Origin: Saccharofermentans sp.
GTDB lineage: Bacteria > Bacillota > Clostridia > Saccharofermentanales > Saccharofermentanaceae
Length of the DNA: 56,835 bases
Assembly: GCA_024403695.1 (NCBI GenBank)
Contig: JAKSRI010000017.1
Coordinates: 1-56,835 of the forward strand
Direction of reading: 5' to 3'
Under the pieces are notes generated by a model. It was not told the origin of the DNA. It did not search any database and saw nothing but the letters and a program-made list of their open reading frames with translations. Position 1 is the first letter of the stretch, and each line of letters starts with the position of its first letter. Shown piece after piece: positions 17,384-25,400 of the stretch. Made by a program: the position numbers and the translations under genes.

Positions 17384-20344
17384 ATGATTAGAGGAGAGAA
17401 GGCTAGAGCTCAGCTCCGCACACCTGAATCACTTCTTAAGCAGAAATTTGGCGTTGATGGTAATATCAGCGCACAGTACATTAGCACAGTAGGTAGCGGT
17501 GTAGTTGCTGGTATTTCTGGGCTTAAGTTCGAGTCACCAATTATTTCTGTTTTGCTTCAGTCTGAGGATCTTGTAAATTTGTTTTCAAAGACTTTTGCAG
17601 ATAAGAAGAGCATTCTCTTTGCACTTGATGATGGTAAAGTAACAATCAAGACAGAGAAGGATGGAAAGATTGAGCCAGCAGGATGTGAGAATTGTGCAGC
17701 AACAGCTGCAAAGATTATTGCAGAGGCTGAATTCTGGGGTGGTAAGCTTAATGAGAATGGTGAGCTTATTGCAGACCCATCTACACCAGCTCCAGGACCA
17801 CACTATTATACAAATATGCTCCTTGGTAACAGAGTAGGATTTGACCGTCCTCTCCAGAGTACACCAAAGAGTGCCGTTGACAGACTTGGTGGTGGTTCAT
17901 TTAGAGCACATGCTGATACACAGGTTCTCGCTACACGTTGGGATTATCTCCCAGAGGAAAATGGTTTCCCTGCAAACAGACAGTTCTACCTCACAGAGAA
18001 TGGAAAGCAGATTTTCTATTCTGGTAAGGCTGTTGATGAGAATCTCGAGTCTGTTCAGACAATTCATTCACAGAATAGAACAACAATTTCTTATGTTCTT
18101 AAGGATGGACTTAAGGTTAAGAGAACAATCTTCATTTTGCCACAGGCTGAGGGTATGCCACTCGCAGTAGAGGCACAGATGATTGATATCGAGAACACAG
18201 GTTCTAAGGATAGAGATCTCAGAATTGTATACACAGGTATGTTTGGTACAGGTGATACACATGCTCTCATGGAGGATGTAATCTTTACAACTGTAGTAAT
18301 GCAGTCTGAAGTATTCTTTGATGAGAATGATGAGATTAAGGCTATCAGTGTTAACCCTAATGCCAAGAGACATAAGGGTAATATCAGATTTGACACTCTT
18401 CTCGTTCATGATGATGAGGGAACAAAGATGCCATCTGAGTACTGTGCACGTTACGCTGATTTCGTTGGTAGCGGATCACTTGAGAAGCCTCAGTACCTTT
18501 CAATCCTTCCTAGCCGTCCTTCACGTAAGGGTCCTGGATTCTATGCTTTGGCAACAGAGTTCACAGTTAAGGCTGGTGGTAGTGCAAGAGCTGATAACTT
18601 CACATGCTGTAGTTCTGATGCTGTTAACCCTAATTATGTTGAGGAAGAGGAAGAGACAGTAAGAGTTGAGCTTGATGCTCTTATCAAGAAGTTCTCTGAT
18701 AAGTCTGTTCTTCCTGGTGAGCTCCAGAAGGTTATTGACTATACTAAGGATTACGCTAAGTACATGAAGATTTCCCACGAGGATAAGAACTTCGAGGCTT
18801 ACGTTAACAATAACCTCCCATTCCAGGTATTCTATCAGACATTCGTATCACGTTCTCTTGACTGGACACAGAAGGGTTATCGTGAGATTGGTTTCCGTGA
18901 GATTCAGGATATCTTTGCTTCCATGTACTATTTTGTAGGTATGGGACAGCAGGAGTTCGTTAAGAAGCTTCTCCGCGAGTGGATTTCTAACGTATTCGAA
19001 GATGGTTATGCAAACCATAACTTCTACTGGAAGGGAAAAGAACCAGGCTGGTGGTCTGATGATGCTCTCTGGCTTCTCCAGGCACTCGACCGTTACGTAT
19101 CTCTCACAGGTGACTATGACTTCCTTAAGGAAGAGATTGCAGTTGCTGGTAGCGAAGGCAAGAAGAGATCTATCCTTAACACAATTAAGGCAATCATCCT
19201 TTATAGTTCCAAGATTTCCGTTGGTAAGCACGGTATTCCTCTTATCGACAGAGCTGACTGGAATGACTGTCTCCGTGTAGATCCTGATTGTATCGGTGGT
19301 GCTGCTAAGATCGAGGCATATAAGGAGCAGCTTGCTGCTAAGGGTAAGGCATTTGGTGAGGTTCCATTCGAGTCAGAGTATTCTGAGTCTGTAATGAACG
19401 GTTTCCTCCTCAAGGTTGCTATTGATGCTGCTACAGGTATGTTCGAGAAGACAGGTGATAGCGCATATGCCGCTGAACTCAAGGAGTTAAGTGAGTCTGT
19501 TAAGGCTATTATGAGAGAGAATGCTTGGAAGAATGATTTCTTCTGCCGTGTACTCTTTAATCGTTCTGATAAGCCAGATATCGAGTACCTTGGTGCTGCA
19601 GGTGATAACCTCCAGGTAGAGGATGCTCCAGGATCCTACTTCCTTAATGTATTCTCATGGTCTGTTCTTGCAGATTGTGCTGATGAGGCTCAGATCACAT
19701 CAATGCTCGATTCTATGGACAACTACCTCAAGTCACCATATGGTTTCAGACTCTGTTCTACAGTTAATTATTCTAAGATTGCTCCATCTATCGACGTAGC
19801 ACTCTACTATCCAGGTGACCGTGAGAACGGTGGTGTATTTAAGCACGCTAACATGATGGCTGCAGCTGCTATGCTTAAGGCTGCTAAGTCTGTTAAGGAT
19901 GTTAAGCTTGCTGAGAGACTTGCTGATACAGCTTACTGGGTAATCGACATGATTCTCCCATACAGAACTATGAAGTCTCCATTTACAGTTTGTGGTAACC
20001 CAAGATGGTGTACACAGTACAACAACAGTGATTCTGGTGAGAATATCGGACCTACACTTTCCGGTACATCAACATGGTTGTTGCTCTGCCTCTTCAGCTG
20101 TTTTGGTGTAGAGTTCACATCTGATGCACTTATCGTTGAGCCACTCCTTAGAAAGGAAGAGACAAACTTTAATGTAACAGTTAACAGCGGACTTGCAGTA
20201 TATGATATTACTGTTTCTAAGCCAGCAGGATTTAAGAGAACTGCTGAGGGTGTTAAGGTTACATGTGATGGTCAGGCTCTTGCTGACGCTAAGGTTCCTG
20301 TATTCACAGATGGTAAGACACATAAGGTTGAAGTACAGTTCTAA
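17384..20344 (+). CDS. Cellodextrin phosphorylase (GH94)
   Basis: 986 residues, close to the roughly 980 of clostridial cellodextrin phosphorylases and longer than cellobiose phosphorylase. It is expected to cleave cellodextrins of three or more glucose units from the non-reducing end with phosphate, releasing glucose 1-phosphate. The motif DRADWNDC (D625, D628) provides the catalytic acid, and a C-terminal SGTSTW replaces the TGTAAW of the neighbouring enzyme. An extra N-terminal domain of about 150 residues is present. ATG 17384 follows TTAGGAGGT. Other GH94 specificities (laminaridextrin or beta-1,2-glucan) cannot be excluded from sequence alone, but length and pairing with cellobiose phosphorylase favour cellodextrins. 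Confidence 0.82.
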   Translation: MIRGEKARAQLRTPESLLKQKFGVDGNISAQYISTVGSGVVAGISGLKFESPIISVLLQSEDLVNLFSKTFADKKSILFALDDGKVTIKTEKDGKIEPAGCENCAATAAKIIAEAEFWGGKLNENGELIADPSTPAPGPHYYTNMLLGNRVGFDRPLQSTPKSAVDRLGGGSFRAHADTQVLATRWDYLPEENGFPANRQFYLTENGKQIFYSGKAVDENLESVQTIHSQNRTTISYVLKDGLKVKRTIFILPQAEGMPLAVEAQMIDIENTGSKDRDLRIVYTGMFGTGDTHALMEDVIFTTVVMQSEVFFDENDEIKAISVNPNAKRHKGNIRFDTLLVHDDEGTKMPSEYCARYADFVGSGSLEKPQYLSILPSRPSRKGPGFYALATEFTVKAGGSARADNFTCCSSDAVNPNYVEEEEETVRVELDALIKKFSDKSVLPGELQKVIDYTKDYAKYMKISHEDKNFEAYVNNNLPFQVFYQTFVSRSLDWTQKGYREIGFREIQDIFASMYYFVGMGQQEFVKKLLREWISNVFEDGYANHNFYWKGKEPGWWSDDALWLLQALDRYVSLTGDYDFLKEEIAVAGSEGKKRSILNTIKAIILYSSKISVGKHGIPLIDRADWNDCLRVDPDCIGGAAKIEAYKEQLAAKGKAFGEVPFESEYSESVMNGFLLKVAIDAATGMFEKTGDSAYAAELKELSESVKAIMRENAWKNDFFCRVLFNRSDKPDIEYLGAAGDNLQVEDAPGSYFLNVFSWSVLADCADEAQITSMLDSMDNYLKSPYGFRLCSTVNYSKIAPSIDVALYYPGDRENGGVFKHANMMAAAAMLKAAKSVKDVKLAERLADTAYWVIDMILPYRTMKSPFTVCGNPRWCTQYNNSDSGENIGPTLSGTSTWLLLCLFSCFGVEFTSDALIVEPLLRKEETNFNVTVNSGLAVYDITVSKPAGFKRTAEGVKVTCDGQALADAKVPVFTDGKTHKVEVQF

Positions 20345-20370
20345 TTAATCATTTAAACTGATTCTTAAAT

Positions 20371-20398
20371 CCCCGAAGTTTATCTTCGGGGATTTTTT
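20371..20398 (+). terminator. Terminator at the end of the cellodextrin locus
   Basis: The perfect 8-bp stem CCCCGAAG/CTTCGGGG with loop TTTAT is followed by ATTTTTTG, 26 bp after the cellodextrin phosphorylase stop. Confidence 0.92.
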
Positions 20399-20460
20399 GT
20401 GCAGAAAATGCAACCAGCATGGGTAAATACCGTGTATATAGGTGAGCAGGAGGAATAAAA

Positions 20461-21030
20461 ATGAAAAACATAATTAGAACAATAATCGCAGTAATGTGTA
20501 TGTCTATAGTATTTTGTGGTTGTGATACAAAAGGAAAAACAGATAGAAAGCATCACAAAAAGGATAAGAAGACAGCTGTCACAGCAATGGAAGATATGTA
20601 TAGTGATGAAATTCTGGTTGGATACTCACTTAGTGGAGCTGGTTATGGCACAGAATACGAATGTCTGAGCGCAACAGTAAAGATATATAAGAACAGAACT
20701 GTAACAGTTACAATGAACATGGAAGGGAATCCTGAGGCAGGTGAATTCCAGATATTAGAGAAAGATTATGAGAAACTCGAGAAAATAATCAATCCCGATG
20801 AGATAGCTAATCTGGAAGTTGAAGAACAGATGGAGGTTTGTGATGGAAACTGTAATTATCTTTATGTTTACGATAAGGATAATAATACAATTTCAGTTGG
20901 CGGATATATGCCTGAGGGAGAGCGTTTCTGGGAGATTCATTCAGAAATTAGAGAAATCCTGAAACCTTATGATGTCGGACAATATAAAGCAGATTATATA
21001 GCTAAGCTGGAATCCCAGTGTGACTATTAA
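20461..21030 (+). CDS. Small lipoprotein of unknown function
   Basis: 189 residues with a signal peptide and lipobox VFCGC (lipidated C21), then a Lys/His-rich stretch (KHHKKDKK) and a folded, acidic domain. ATG 20461 follows GCAGGAGG. I recognise no family. The codon usage (AAA, GAA, ATA frequent) contrasts with the strongly biased upstream phosphorylases, so low expression is likely. It stands alone between a terminator and a small zinc-ribbon gene. Confidence 0.7.
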   Translation: MKNIIRTIIAVMCMSIVFCGCDTKGKTDRKHHKKDKKTAVTAMEDMYSDEILVGYSLSGAGYGTEYECLSATVKIYKNRTVTVTMNMEGNPEAGEFQILEKDYEKLEKIINPDEIANLEVEEQMEVCDGNCNYLYVYDKDNNTISVGGYMPEGERFWEIHSEIREILKPYDVGQYKADYIAKLESQCDY

Positions 21031-21042
21031 TTAATATACATA

Positions 21043-21069
21043 GATATTTATCACCGATAGATAAATATC
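21043..21069. repeat. Perfect 10-bp inverted repeat
   Basis: GATATTTATC and GATAAATATC flank the 7-nt spacer ACCGATA. There is no T-run on either side. It could be an operator or an mRNA hairpin in the 93-bp gap before the zinc-ribbon gene; a second, weaker pair (CCATC/GATGG) lies nearer the start codon. Confidence 0.5.
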
Positions 21070-21123
21070 ACTCGAACTGACATGTTACTATGAAGCCATC
21101 TAAGGAATAAGGATGGTATAGTT

Positions 21124-21336
21124 ATGAAAAACATATTTATTAATGCATGTCAGTTATGCGGCAACACTGAGATAATCGATTGTTTTCAGGGCGGATATGC
21201 TGCAATCTCTGCAGAATGTAATAAATGGGGAGGAGCTGCTTTGTATCACAGGGTGTGCCGCAGATGTGGAAATGTTGTACAGAGTTATGTAAAAGAACCA
21301 GAAAAGTTACTGAAAAGAAGTGATAGAAGAAGATAA
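21124..21336 (+). CDS. Small zinc-ribbon protein
   Basis: 70 residues with two CxxC knuckles (CQLC near residue 9 and CRRC near residue 45) and a basic C-terminus (LLKRSDRRR). This is the pattern of small zinc-ribbon proteins that bind nucleic acid or act as adaptors, but no specific family is recognised. The ribosome binding site AAGGA is 11 nt or more from ATG 21124, so initiation may be weak. It is convergent with the His-rich metal GTPase gene and shares a bidirectional terminator with it. Confidence 0.6.
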   Translation: MKNIFINACQLCGNTEIIDCFQGGYAAISAECNKWGGAALYHRVCRRCGNVVQSYVKEPEKLLKRSDRRR

Positions 21337-21337
21337 T

Positions 21338-21374
21338 AAAAGACCTGCCTTTCGAGAAGAAAGACAGGTCTTTT
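21338..21374. terminator. Bidirectional terminator between convergent genes
   Basis: The outer stem AAAAGACCTG/CAGGTCTTTT is a perfect 10 bp, with an inner CTTTC/GAAAG stem and loop GAGAA. The A-run on one side and T-run on the other allow termination of both the plus-strand zinc-ribbon gene and the minus-strand GTPase operon. Confidence 0.9.
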
Positions 21375-21394
21375 AATTTAAAATCAAGTAAGAA

Positions 21395-22609
21395 TTAAAT
21401 CTTAAAAAGTGCCTTAACAGCGTCTTTGTTAACCTTGGAACCGATAACGCAAATCTTACCAGTTACATCGGAAGCACCTGTTCTAACTTCAGATTCCTCT
21501 GGCACGTAGTCGAAATGGATCCACTGTCCGTCAGCGCCTGCTACGATACCCTTCGCACGGAGGATAATACCGTAAGATGCGTCTTCGTCGAAAGCCATAA
21601 GTGCGGCAGCGATTTCGTCCTGTGTGTAGGACTTGCTTGTCTCGAGGCCAATGCTGTCGAATACTTCATCAGCATGGTGATGATGGTGATGTCCGTGCTC
21701 GTGCTCGTGGTCGTGGTCGTGATCGTGACAACCACAAGTGCACTCTTCACCGTGGTCATGATGGTGGTGCTCATGCTCATGATCGTGGTCATGGTCGTGA
21801 TGGTGTTCGTGATCGTGGTCATGGTCGTGACAGCCACATATTGGACACTCTTCGTCATCGTGGTGATGATGTTCGTGCTCGTGCTCATGGTCATGATGGT
21901 GCTCATGCTCATGATCGTGATCATGGCAGCCACATGTGCAATCCTCGCCATGCTCATGATGGTGGTGATGTGCATGCTCCTCAGCCTCGAGAAGTGCAGC
22001 AGCCATATCGTCAGCTGTCAATGGATTCTCGATTGCTGTGAGAATCTGTTCGCCAGAAAGCTGCTCCCATGGTGTTGTGATAATTACGGAATGATCATTG
22101 ATTGCTTTGATAAGTCCAATAGCTGTATCGAGCTTCTCCTCAGAGATGTTTCCTGTACGAGAGAGGATAATTGTACCAGCATACTTAATCTGATTCTCAT
22201 AGAACTCCTTGAAGTTCTTAAGGTAAATCTTGCACTTGGATGCATCGATAACTGTAACTGTACCGCATACCTCAGTGCCTTCAACCTTCTCAACAGCAGC
22301 TACTACATCAGAGAGCTTACCAACTCCGGATGGCTCGATGATGATTCTGTCTGGATTATATTTGTCGATAACTTCCTTAAGAGCTGTTCCAAAGTCACCA
22401 ACAAGAGAACAGCAGATACAACCGGAGTTCATCTCTGTAATCTCGATGCCAGCCTCTTTAAGGAAACCGCCATCAATACCAATCTGACCAAATTCATTCT
22501 CGATGAGAACGATTTTCTGCTTATCATATCCATCGGAAATAAGCTTCTTGATAAGTGTTGTCTTACCAGCACCTAAGAAGCCGGAAAATACATCAACTTT
22601 TGTACTCAT
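21395..22609 (-). CDS. His-rich G3E GTPase (COG0523, CobW/ZNG-like metallochaperone)
   Basis: 404 residues. N-terminal GTPase domain with Walker A GFLGAGKTT (about residues 10-18), ENEFG, the COG0523 metal motif CICC and the EPSGVGK segment. Residues about 211-312 are a metal-binding tract of His, Asp and Glu with three copies of a CxCGCHDH-type unit. A normal CobW C-terminal domain follows. Such proteins use GTP to deliver Zn, Co or other metals. The guanine-recognition motif, normally NKxD, reads SRTGN, which is unusual. It is the second gene of a minus-strand pair (22-bp gap) with another G3E protein. AAGAAGG precedes the start. Zinc is the most likely metal; no Zur box was seen. Confidence 0.85.
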   Translation of the reverse strand: MSTKVDVFSGFLGAGKTTLIKKLISDGYDKQKIVLIENEFGQIGIDGGFLKEAGIEITEMNSGCICCSLVGDFGTALKEVIDKYNPDRIIIEPSGVGKLSDVVAAVEKVEGTEVCGTVTVIDASKCKIYLKNFKEFYENQIKYAGTIILSRTGNISEEKLDTAIGLIKAINDHSVIITTPWEQLSGEQILTAIENPLTADDMAAALLEAEEHAHHHHHEHGEDCTCGCHDHDHEHEHHHDHEHEHEHHHHDDEECPICGCHDHDHDHEHHHDHDHDHEHEHHHHDHGEECTCGCHDHDHDHEHEHGHHHHHHADEVFDSIGLETSKSYTQDEIAAALMAFDEDASYGIILRAKGIVAGADGQWIHFDYVPEESEVRTGASDVTGKICVIGSKVNKDAVKALFKI

Positions 22610-22631
22610 ATATATACCTTCTTTCTATTAA

Positions 22632-23579
22632 TTAGCTGAAATAAATAATCTCGTTTTCAGGTTTACCTGTGATGGCATAATCATCAACTGTGAGGCATGG
22701 GACAGCAACTGGTTGACCGTTCTGCTTATCTTCAAAATAACGAACAGTACCTGTAACTCTGAGCCACTGGCCAGCAGGGAAACCAGAACCGAACTCATGG
22801 TAGCAAAGCATATTAATCTGACCGATATCGTCGGCACAACATGTATATGCCTGTCTCTGAAGAGCGAATGCTTTATTATTAAGCTGCTTGAAGACAATTG
22901 CCTGTCCTACAAGACTTACTCTCTTACCGTTATACTTATCCACATTATCGAGAGCATCTGTCCAGAAAAGACCAAAGTCATCCGGTGCGATAACGCATGG
23001 ATTAGTACTAAGATCATAAGGGAGATAATCTCCGATATCGAGGAATTCATTCTCTTTGCTTACGAAGTTAACATTAGCGCCCTGATTAAGAGATTTAACG
23101 GAACCACGAAGCTTAGGAATATTATTAACTTCTGGATCAACACGATTGAAAATAACAGTGTCGCAGAATCGGAAGTAATCAGCGAATATAGGCTGCATAT
23201 TTTTATAGAAATCGTTATATGTAGAAGCGTCTACAATTACAATGGCAGCAGCAAGAGCCCAGCGACGTGGAACATCAACCTTGTCGAAGAACTCAGCAGG
23301 TGATACAGATCCATTCCACTCCATAAAGATTACATCTGGCTTATATTTCTTCTCGACGTCGAACATAAGCTCCTTTGTAACTTCATCAGTATCAACAGAT
23401 ACGATATTGAGTTTTACATTAGGATATTTCTCTTTGCTGTATTCAATCTCGCCCTCTTCTGTGGCAACAACAACGATCTTCTTATCGCTAAAATTCTCGC
23501 TTCCAATCCATTCATCTATGAATGTTGTTTTACCGGCATCAAGGAAGCCAGTGAAAAAATAAACTAAACAATCAGCCAT
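22632..23579 (-). CDS. G3E-family GTPase fused to a YcgQ/TIGR03943-like C-terminal domain
   Basis: The start is taken at the ATG at 23579 because GAGGTG lies 6 nt before it; the in-frame GTG nine bases upstream overlaps that site. 315 residues. The N-terminal half is a CobW-type GTPase (Walker A GFLDAGKTT, NRVD guanine motif) but lacks the CxCC metal motif seen in the downstream paralogue, and EPSG is replaced by EWNGS. The C-terminal roughly 110 residues (LVGQAIVF, ALQRQAYTCCADD, QWLRVTGTV) match the pattern of the C-terminal domain of YcgQ/DUF1980 proteins, which in Bacillus accompany Zur-regulated zinc genes. It is the first gene of the metal GTPase pair. The fusion and its function are inferred from motifs. 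Confidence 0.75.
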   Translation of the reverse strand: MADCLVYFFTGFLDAGKTTFIDEWIGSENFSDKKIVVVATEEGEIEYSKEKYPNVKLNIVSVDTDEVTKELMFDVEKKYKPDVIFMEWNGSVSPAEFFDKVDVPRRWALAAAIVIVDASTYNDFYKNMQPIFADYFRFCDTVIFNRVDPEVNNIPKLRGSVKSLNQGANVNFVSKENEFLDIGDYLPYDLSTNPCVIAPDDFGLFWTDALDNVDKYNGKRVSLVGQAIVFKQLNNKAFALQRQAYTCCADDIGQINMLCYHEFGSGFPAGQWLRVTGTVRYFEDKQNGQPVAVPCLTVDDYAITGKPENEIIYFS

Positions 23580-23667
23580 ATTAAACACCTCTTTTTTCTC
23601 AATTTACATTTTCATATCAAGGACGCAATATTTCAAGTAACAAATGCATGAATTTTGAGGGTCGTGG

Positions 23668-23673
23668 TACAAT
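23668..23673 (+). promoter_or_regulatory. Extended -10 box 7 nt before the dusB start codon
   Basis: TGG-TACAAT matches an extended -10. It ends 7 nt before ATG 23681, which has no Shine-Dalgarno sequence, so transcription would begin at or next to the start codon. Confidence 0.4.
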
Positions 23674-23680
23674 TGATTTT

Positions 23681-24691
23681 ATGGAAATTAAAATTGGTAA
23701 TGTAACAATACCTGCGCCGCTAATTGCGTTGGCTCCGATGGCAGGAACTTCAACTGTGACTTTTCGTGGGATTTGCCACGGACTGGGTTCTTCCTATGCG
23801 CCAACAGAGTTGGTAAGCGCACGTTCTATAGTTTATAACGGCACGGAGAAAAGCTTTCGTTATCTGGAGATAGACCCAGAGCATGAGGGTGTTACTTGCA
23901 TACAGCTTTTCGGAAATGAGCCAGAGGACTTTAAAGTAGCAATCGAGGCTATCTGTAATGACCCTCGTCTTCAGGCCGTGGATATAATTGACGTTAATAT
24001 GGGATGCCCGGTGCCGAAAGTGGTAAAGACTGGCGCCGGAAGTGCGCTTACCAAGGACCCGGTGCTCGCGGGTAAAATAATGGAGACAGTGCGTGCGACA
24101 GCGGAGAAGTACGGTAAAGCAGCTACTGTTAAAACAAGAATTGGCTTTAACGATGCTATGCGTAATGGCCCGGAATTTGCCAAAGTTCTTGCTGAGTCTG
24201 GCGCACAGGCAATCTGCGTTCATGGAAGAACAGCATCACAGATGTACAGAGGCACTGCTGATATTAATGCGATTGCTCAGATGAGAGAGGCAGTTAAGGA
24301 TACAGGTGTAGTATTTATTGCTAACGGTGATATTACTGATGGAGAGTCCGCTAAGAGAATGCTGGATGTTACTAAGGCTGACGGACTCATGATTGGCCGT
24401 GCATCTATGGGAGATCCATGGATATTTAATCGTGTCAGACATTATCTTAATGAAGATGTAATCCCTGTGTCACCAAGCCCTAAGGACAAGTGTGATATGC
24501 TTCTTAATGAGCTAGTGGGTACCGCCAGTCATGTTGGCGAGCCTACTGCCGTAAAGGAAATGAGAAGTGTAATGCCGCACTACATTAAGGGACTTCCTGG
24601 TTCTGCGGTGATAAAGACACAGCTTTGTCTTGCTTCAACAATTGATGAAGTAAAGAAGATATTAGAGGACAGTATTAAGCTATGGGAGTAA
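23681..24691 (+). CDS. dusB: tRNA-dihydrouridine synthase
   Basis: 336 residues from ATG 23681; the family's conserved N-terminus (KIGNVTIPAPLIALAPMAG) begins right after this methionine, so an upstream in-frame ATG at 23648 is less likely. The enzyme reduces uridine in tRNA to dihydrouridine with FMN and NADPH. Visible motifs are LAPMAG, the catalytic-cysteine segment NMGCP, KTRIGF, CVHGRT and the FMN phosphate-binding IANGDI and DGLMIGRASMG. Neither ATG has a Shine-Dalgarno site, and a leaderless transcript is possible. The stop codon overlaps the ATG of the next gene, so the two are cotranscribed. Confidence 0.9.
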   Translation: MEIKIGNVTIPAPLIALAPMAGTSTVTFRGICHGLGSSYAPTELVSARSIVYNGTEKSFRYLEIDPEHEGVTCIQLFGNEPEDFKVAIEAICNDPRLQAVDIIDVNMGCPVPKVVKTGAGSALTKDPVLAGKIMETVRATAEKYGKAATVKTRIGFNDAMRNGPEFAKVLAESGAQAICVHGRTASQMYRGTADINAIAQMREAVKDTGVVFIANGDITDGESAKRMLDVTKADGLMIGRASMGDPWIFNRVRHYLNEDVIPVSPSPKDKCDMLLNELVGTASHVGEPTAVKEMRSVMPHYIKGLPGSAVIKTQLCLASTIDEVKKILEDSIKLWE

Positions 24692-25314
24692 TAATTCACA
24701 TACCTGCGATAGTTTTAATTGTTATTGGTTTGTTGGTTTGTTTTCTCGGATATAAGTTTTTCAGACTAAGCTTGTCGCTTATAGGTGCTGGTCTTGGTGT
24801 GTTGATTGCAGAATTCCTGTTTGATAATTATGCTTCTGTAGTGAATCTGGATGGAAATGAAGTAGCACAGGTTATTATTGTTGCATTGTTTGCCATCGGT
24901 TTGGGATCCTTGGCATATTCTCTATATATGAAGGCGGTAATGTTTATTACTATTCTAGGATGTGGATTCTGGATTAGTAGTTGTTACCAATCGTATAGTG
25001 GAGATGCGAGTGTAAAGGGCATCATTATTTCCTGGATAGTTGGTATACTGGTCGGACTCATTTTCGGTGTCGCAGTAAGAAAGGTTCAGAGATGGGCAAT
25101 CATATTATTTACAGCGTTTTCCGGAGCGCAGATTGTTGCAAGGTTCTCGGCTATGTATATGATTACTAATCCGACATTAGAAGATGTGACAGTTAAGATT
25201 GGTAAATCGCTCTTTCCTGGAATGACTGAATCGCCACAAACATTGCTTGCCGGGATATTGCTGATAATGTTTTTTACAGCAGGTGTTATTGTACAATCCC
25301 AAGGAAAGAAGTAA
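24682..25314 (+). CDS. Multipass membrane protein (DUF4203-like)
   Basis: 210 residues with six or seven hydrophobic helices, beginning in HIPAIVLIVIGLLVCFLGYKFFR and resembling TM7SF3/DUF4203-type proteins; function unknown. The start codon ATG 24682 lies inside the end of dusB (10-bp overlap in another frame), suggesting translational coupling. No catalytic residues are apparent. Confidence 0.65.
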   Translation: MGVIIHIPAIVLIVIGLLVCFLGYKFFRLSLSLIGAGLGVLIAEFLFDNYASVVNLDGNEVAQVIIVALFAIGLGSLAYSLYMKAVMFITILGCGFWISSCYQSYSGDASVKGIIISWIVGILVGLIFGVAVRKVQRWAIILFTAFSGAQIVARFSAMYMITNPTLEDVTVKIGKSLFPGMTESPQTLLAGILLIMFFTAGVIVQSQGKK

Positions 25315-25400
25315 TATTGCCTAATAAATAACTAATTTGAGACTATATATAAAGGGAATAAGGCGTTTTAATTAAGAATTGAAACTAAAGGGGTATGAAT

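Noticed and set aside
21670..21990. CRISPR-like periodic repeats
   Set aside because: The repeats are imprecise, lack spacers and are in frame with the His-rich coding tract.
21515..22576. Plus-strand ORF (353 codons) opposite the His-rich GTPase
   Set aside because: Produced by the repetitive His/Asp/Glu codons on the other strand; low-complexity Val/Met product, no ribosome binding site.
22600..23700. Zur operator near the G3E GTPase pair
   Set aside because: I looked for the Gram-positive TCGTAAT-type palindrome upstream of both genes and found none; zinc involvement therefore rests only on protein motifs.
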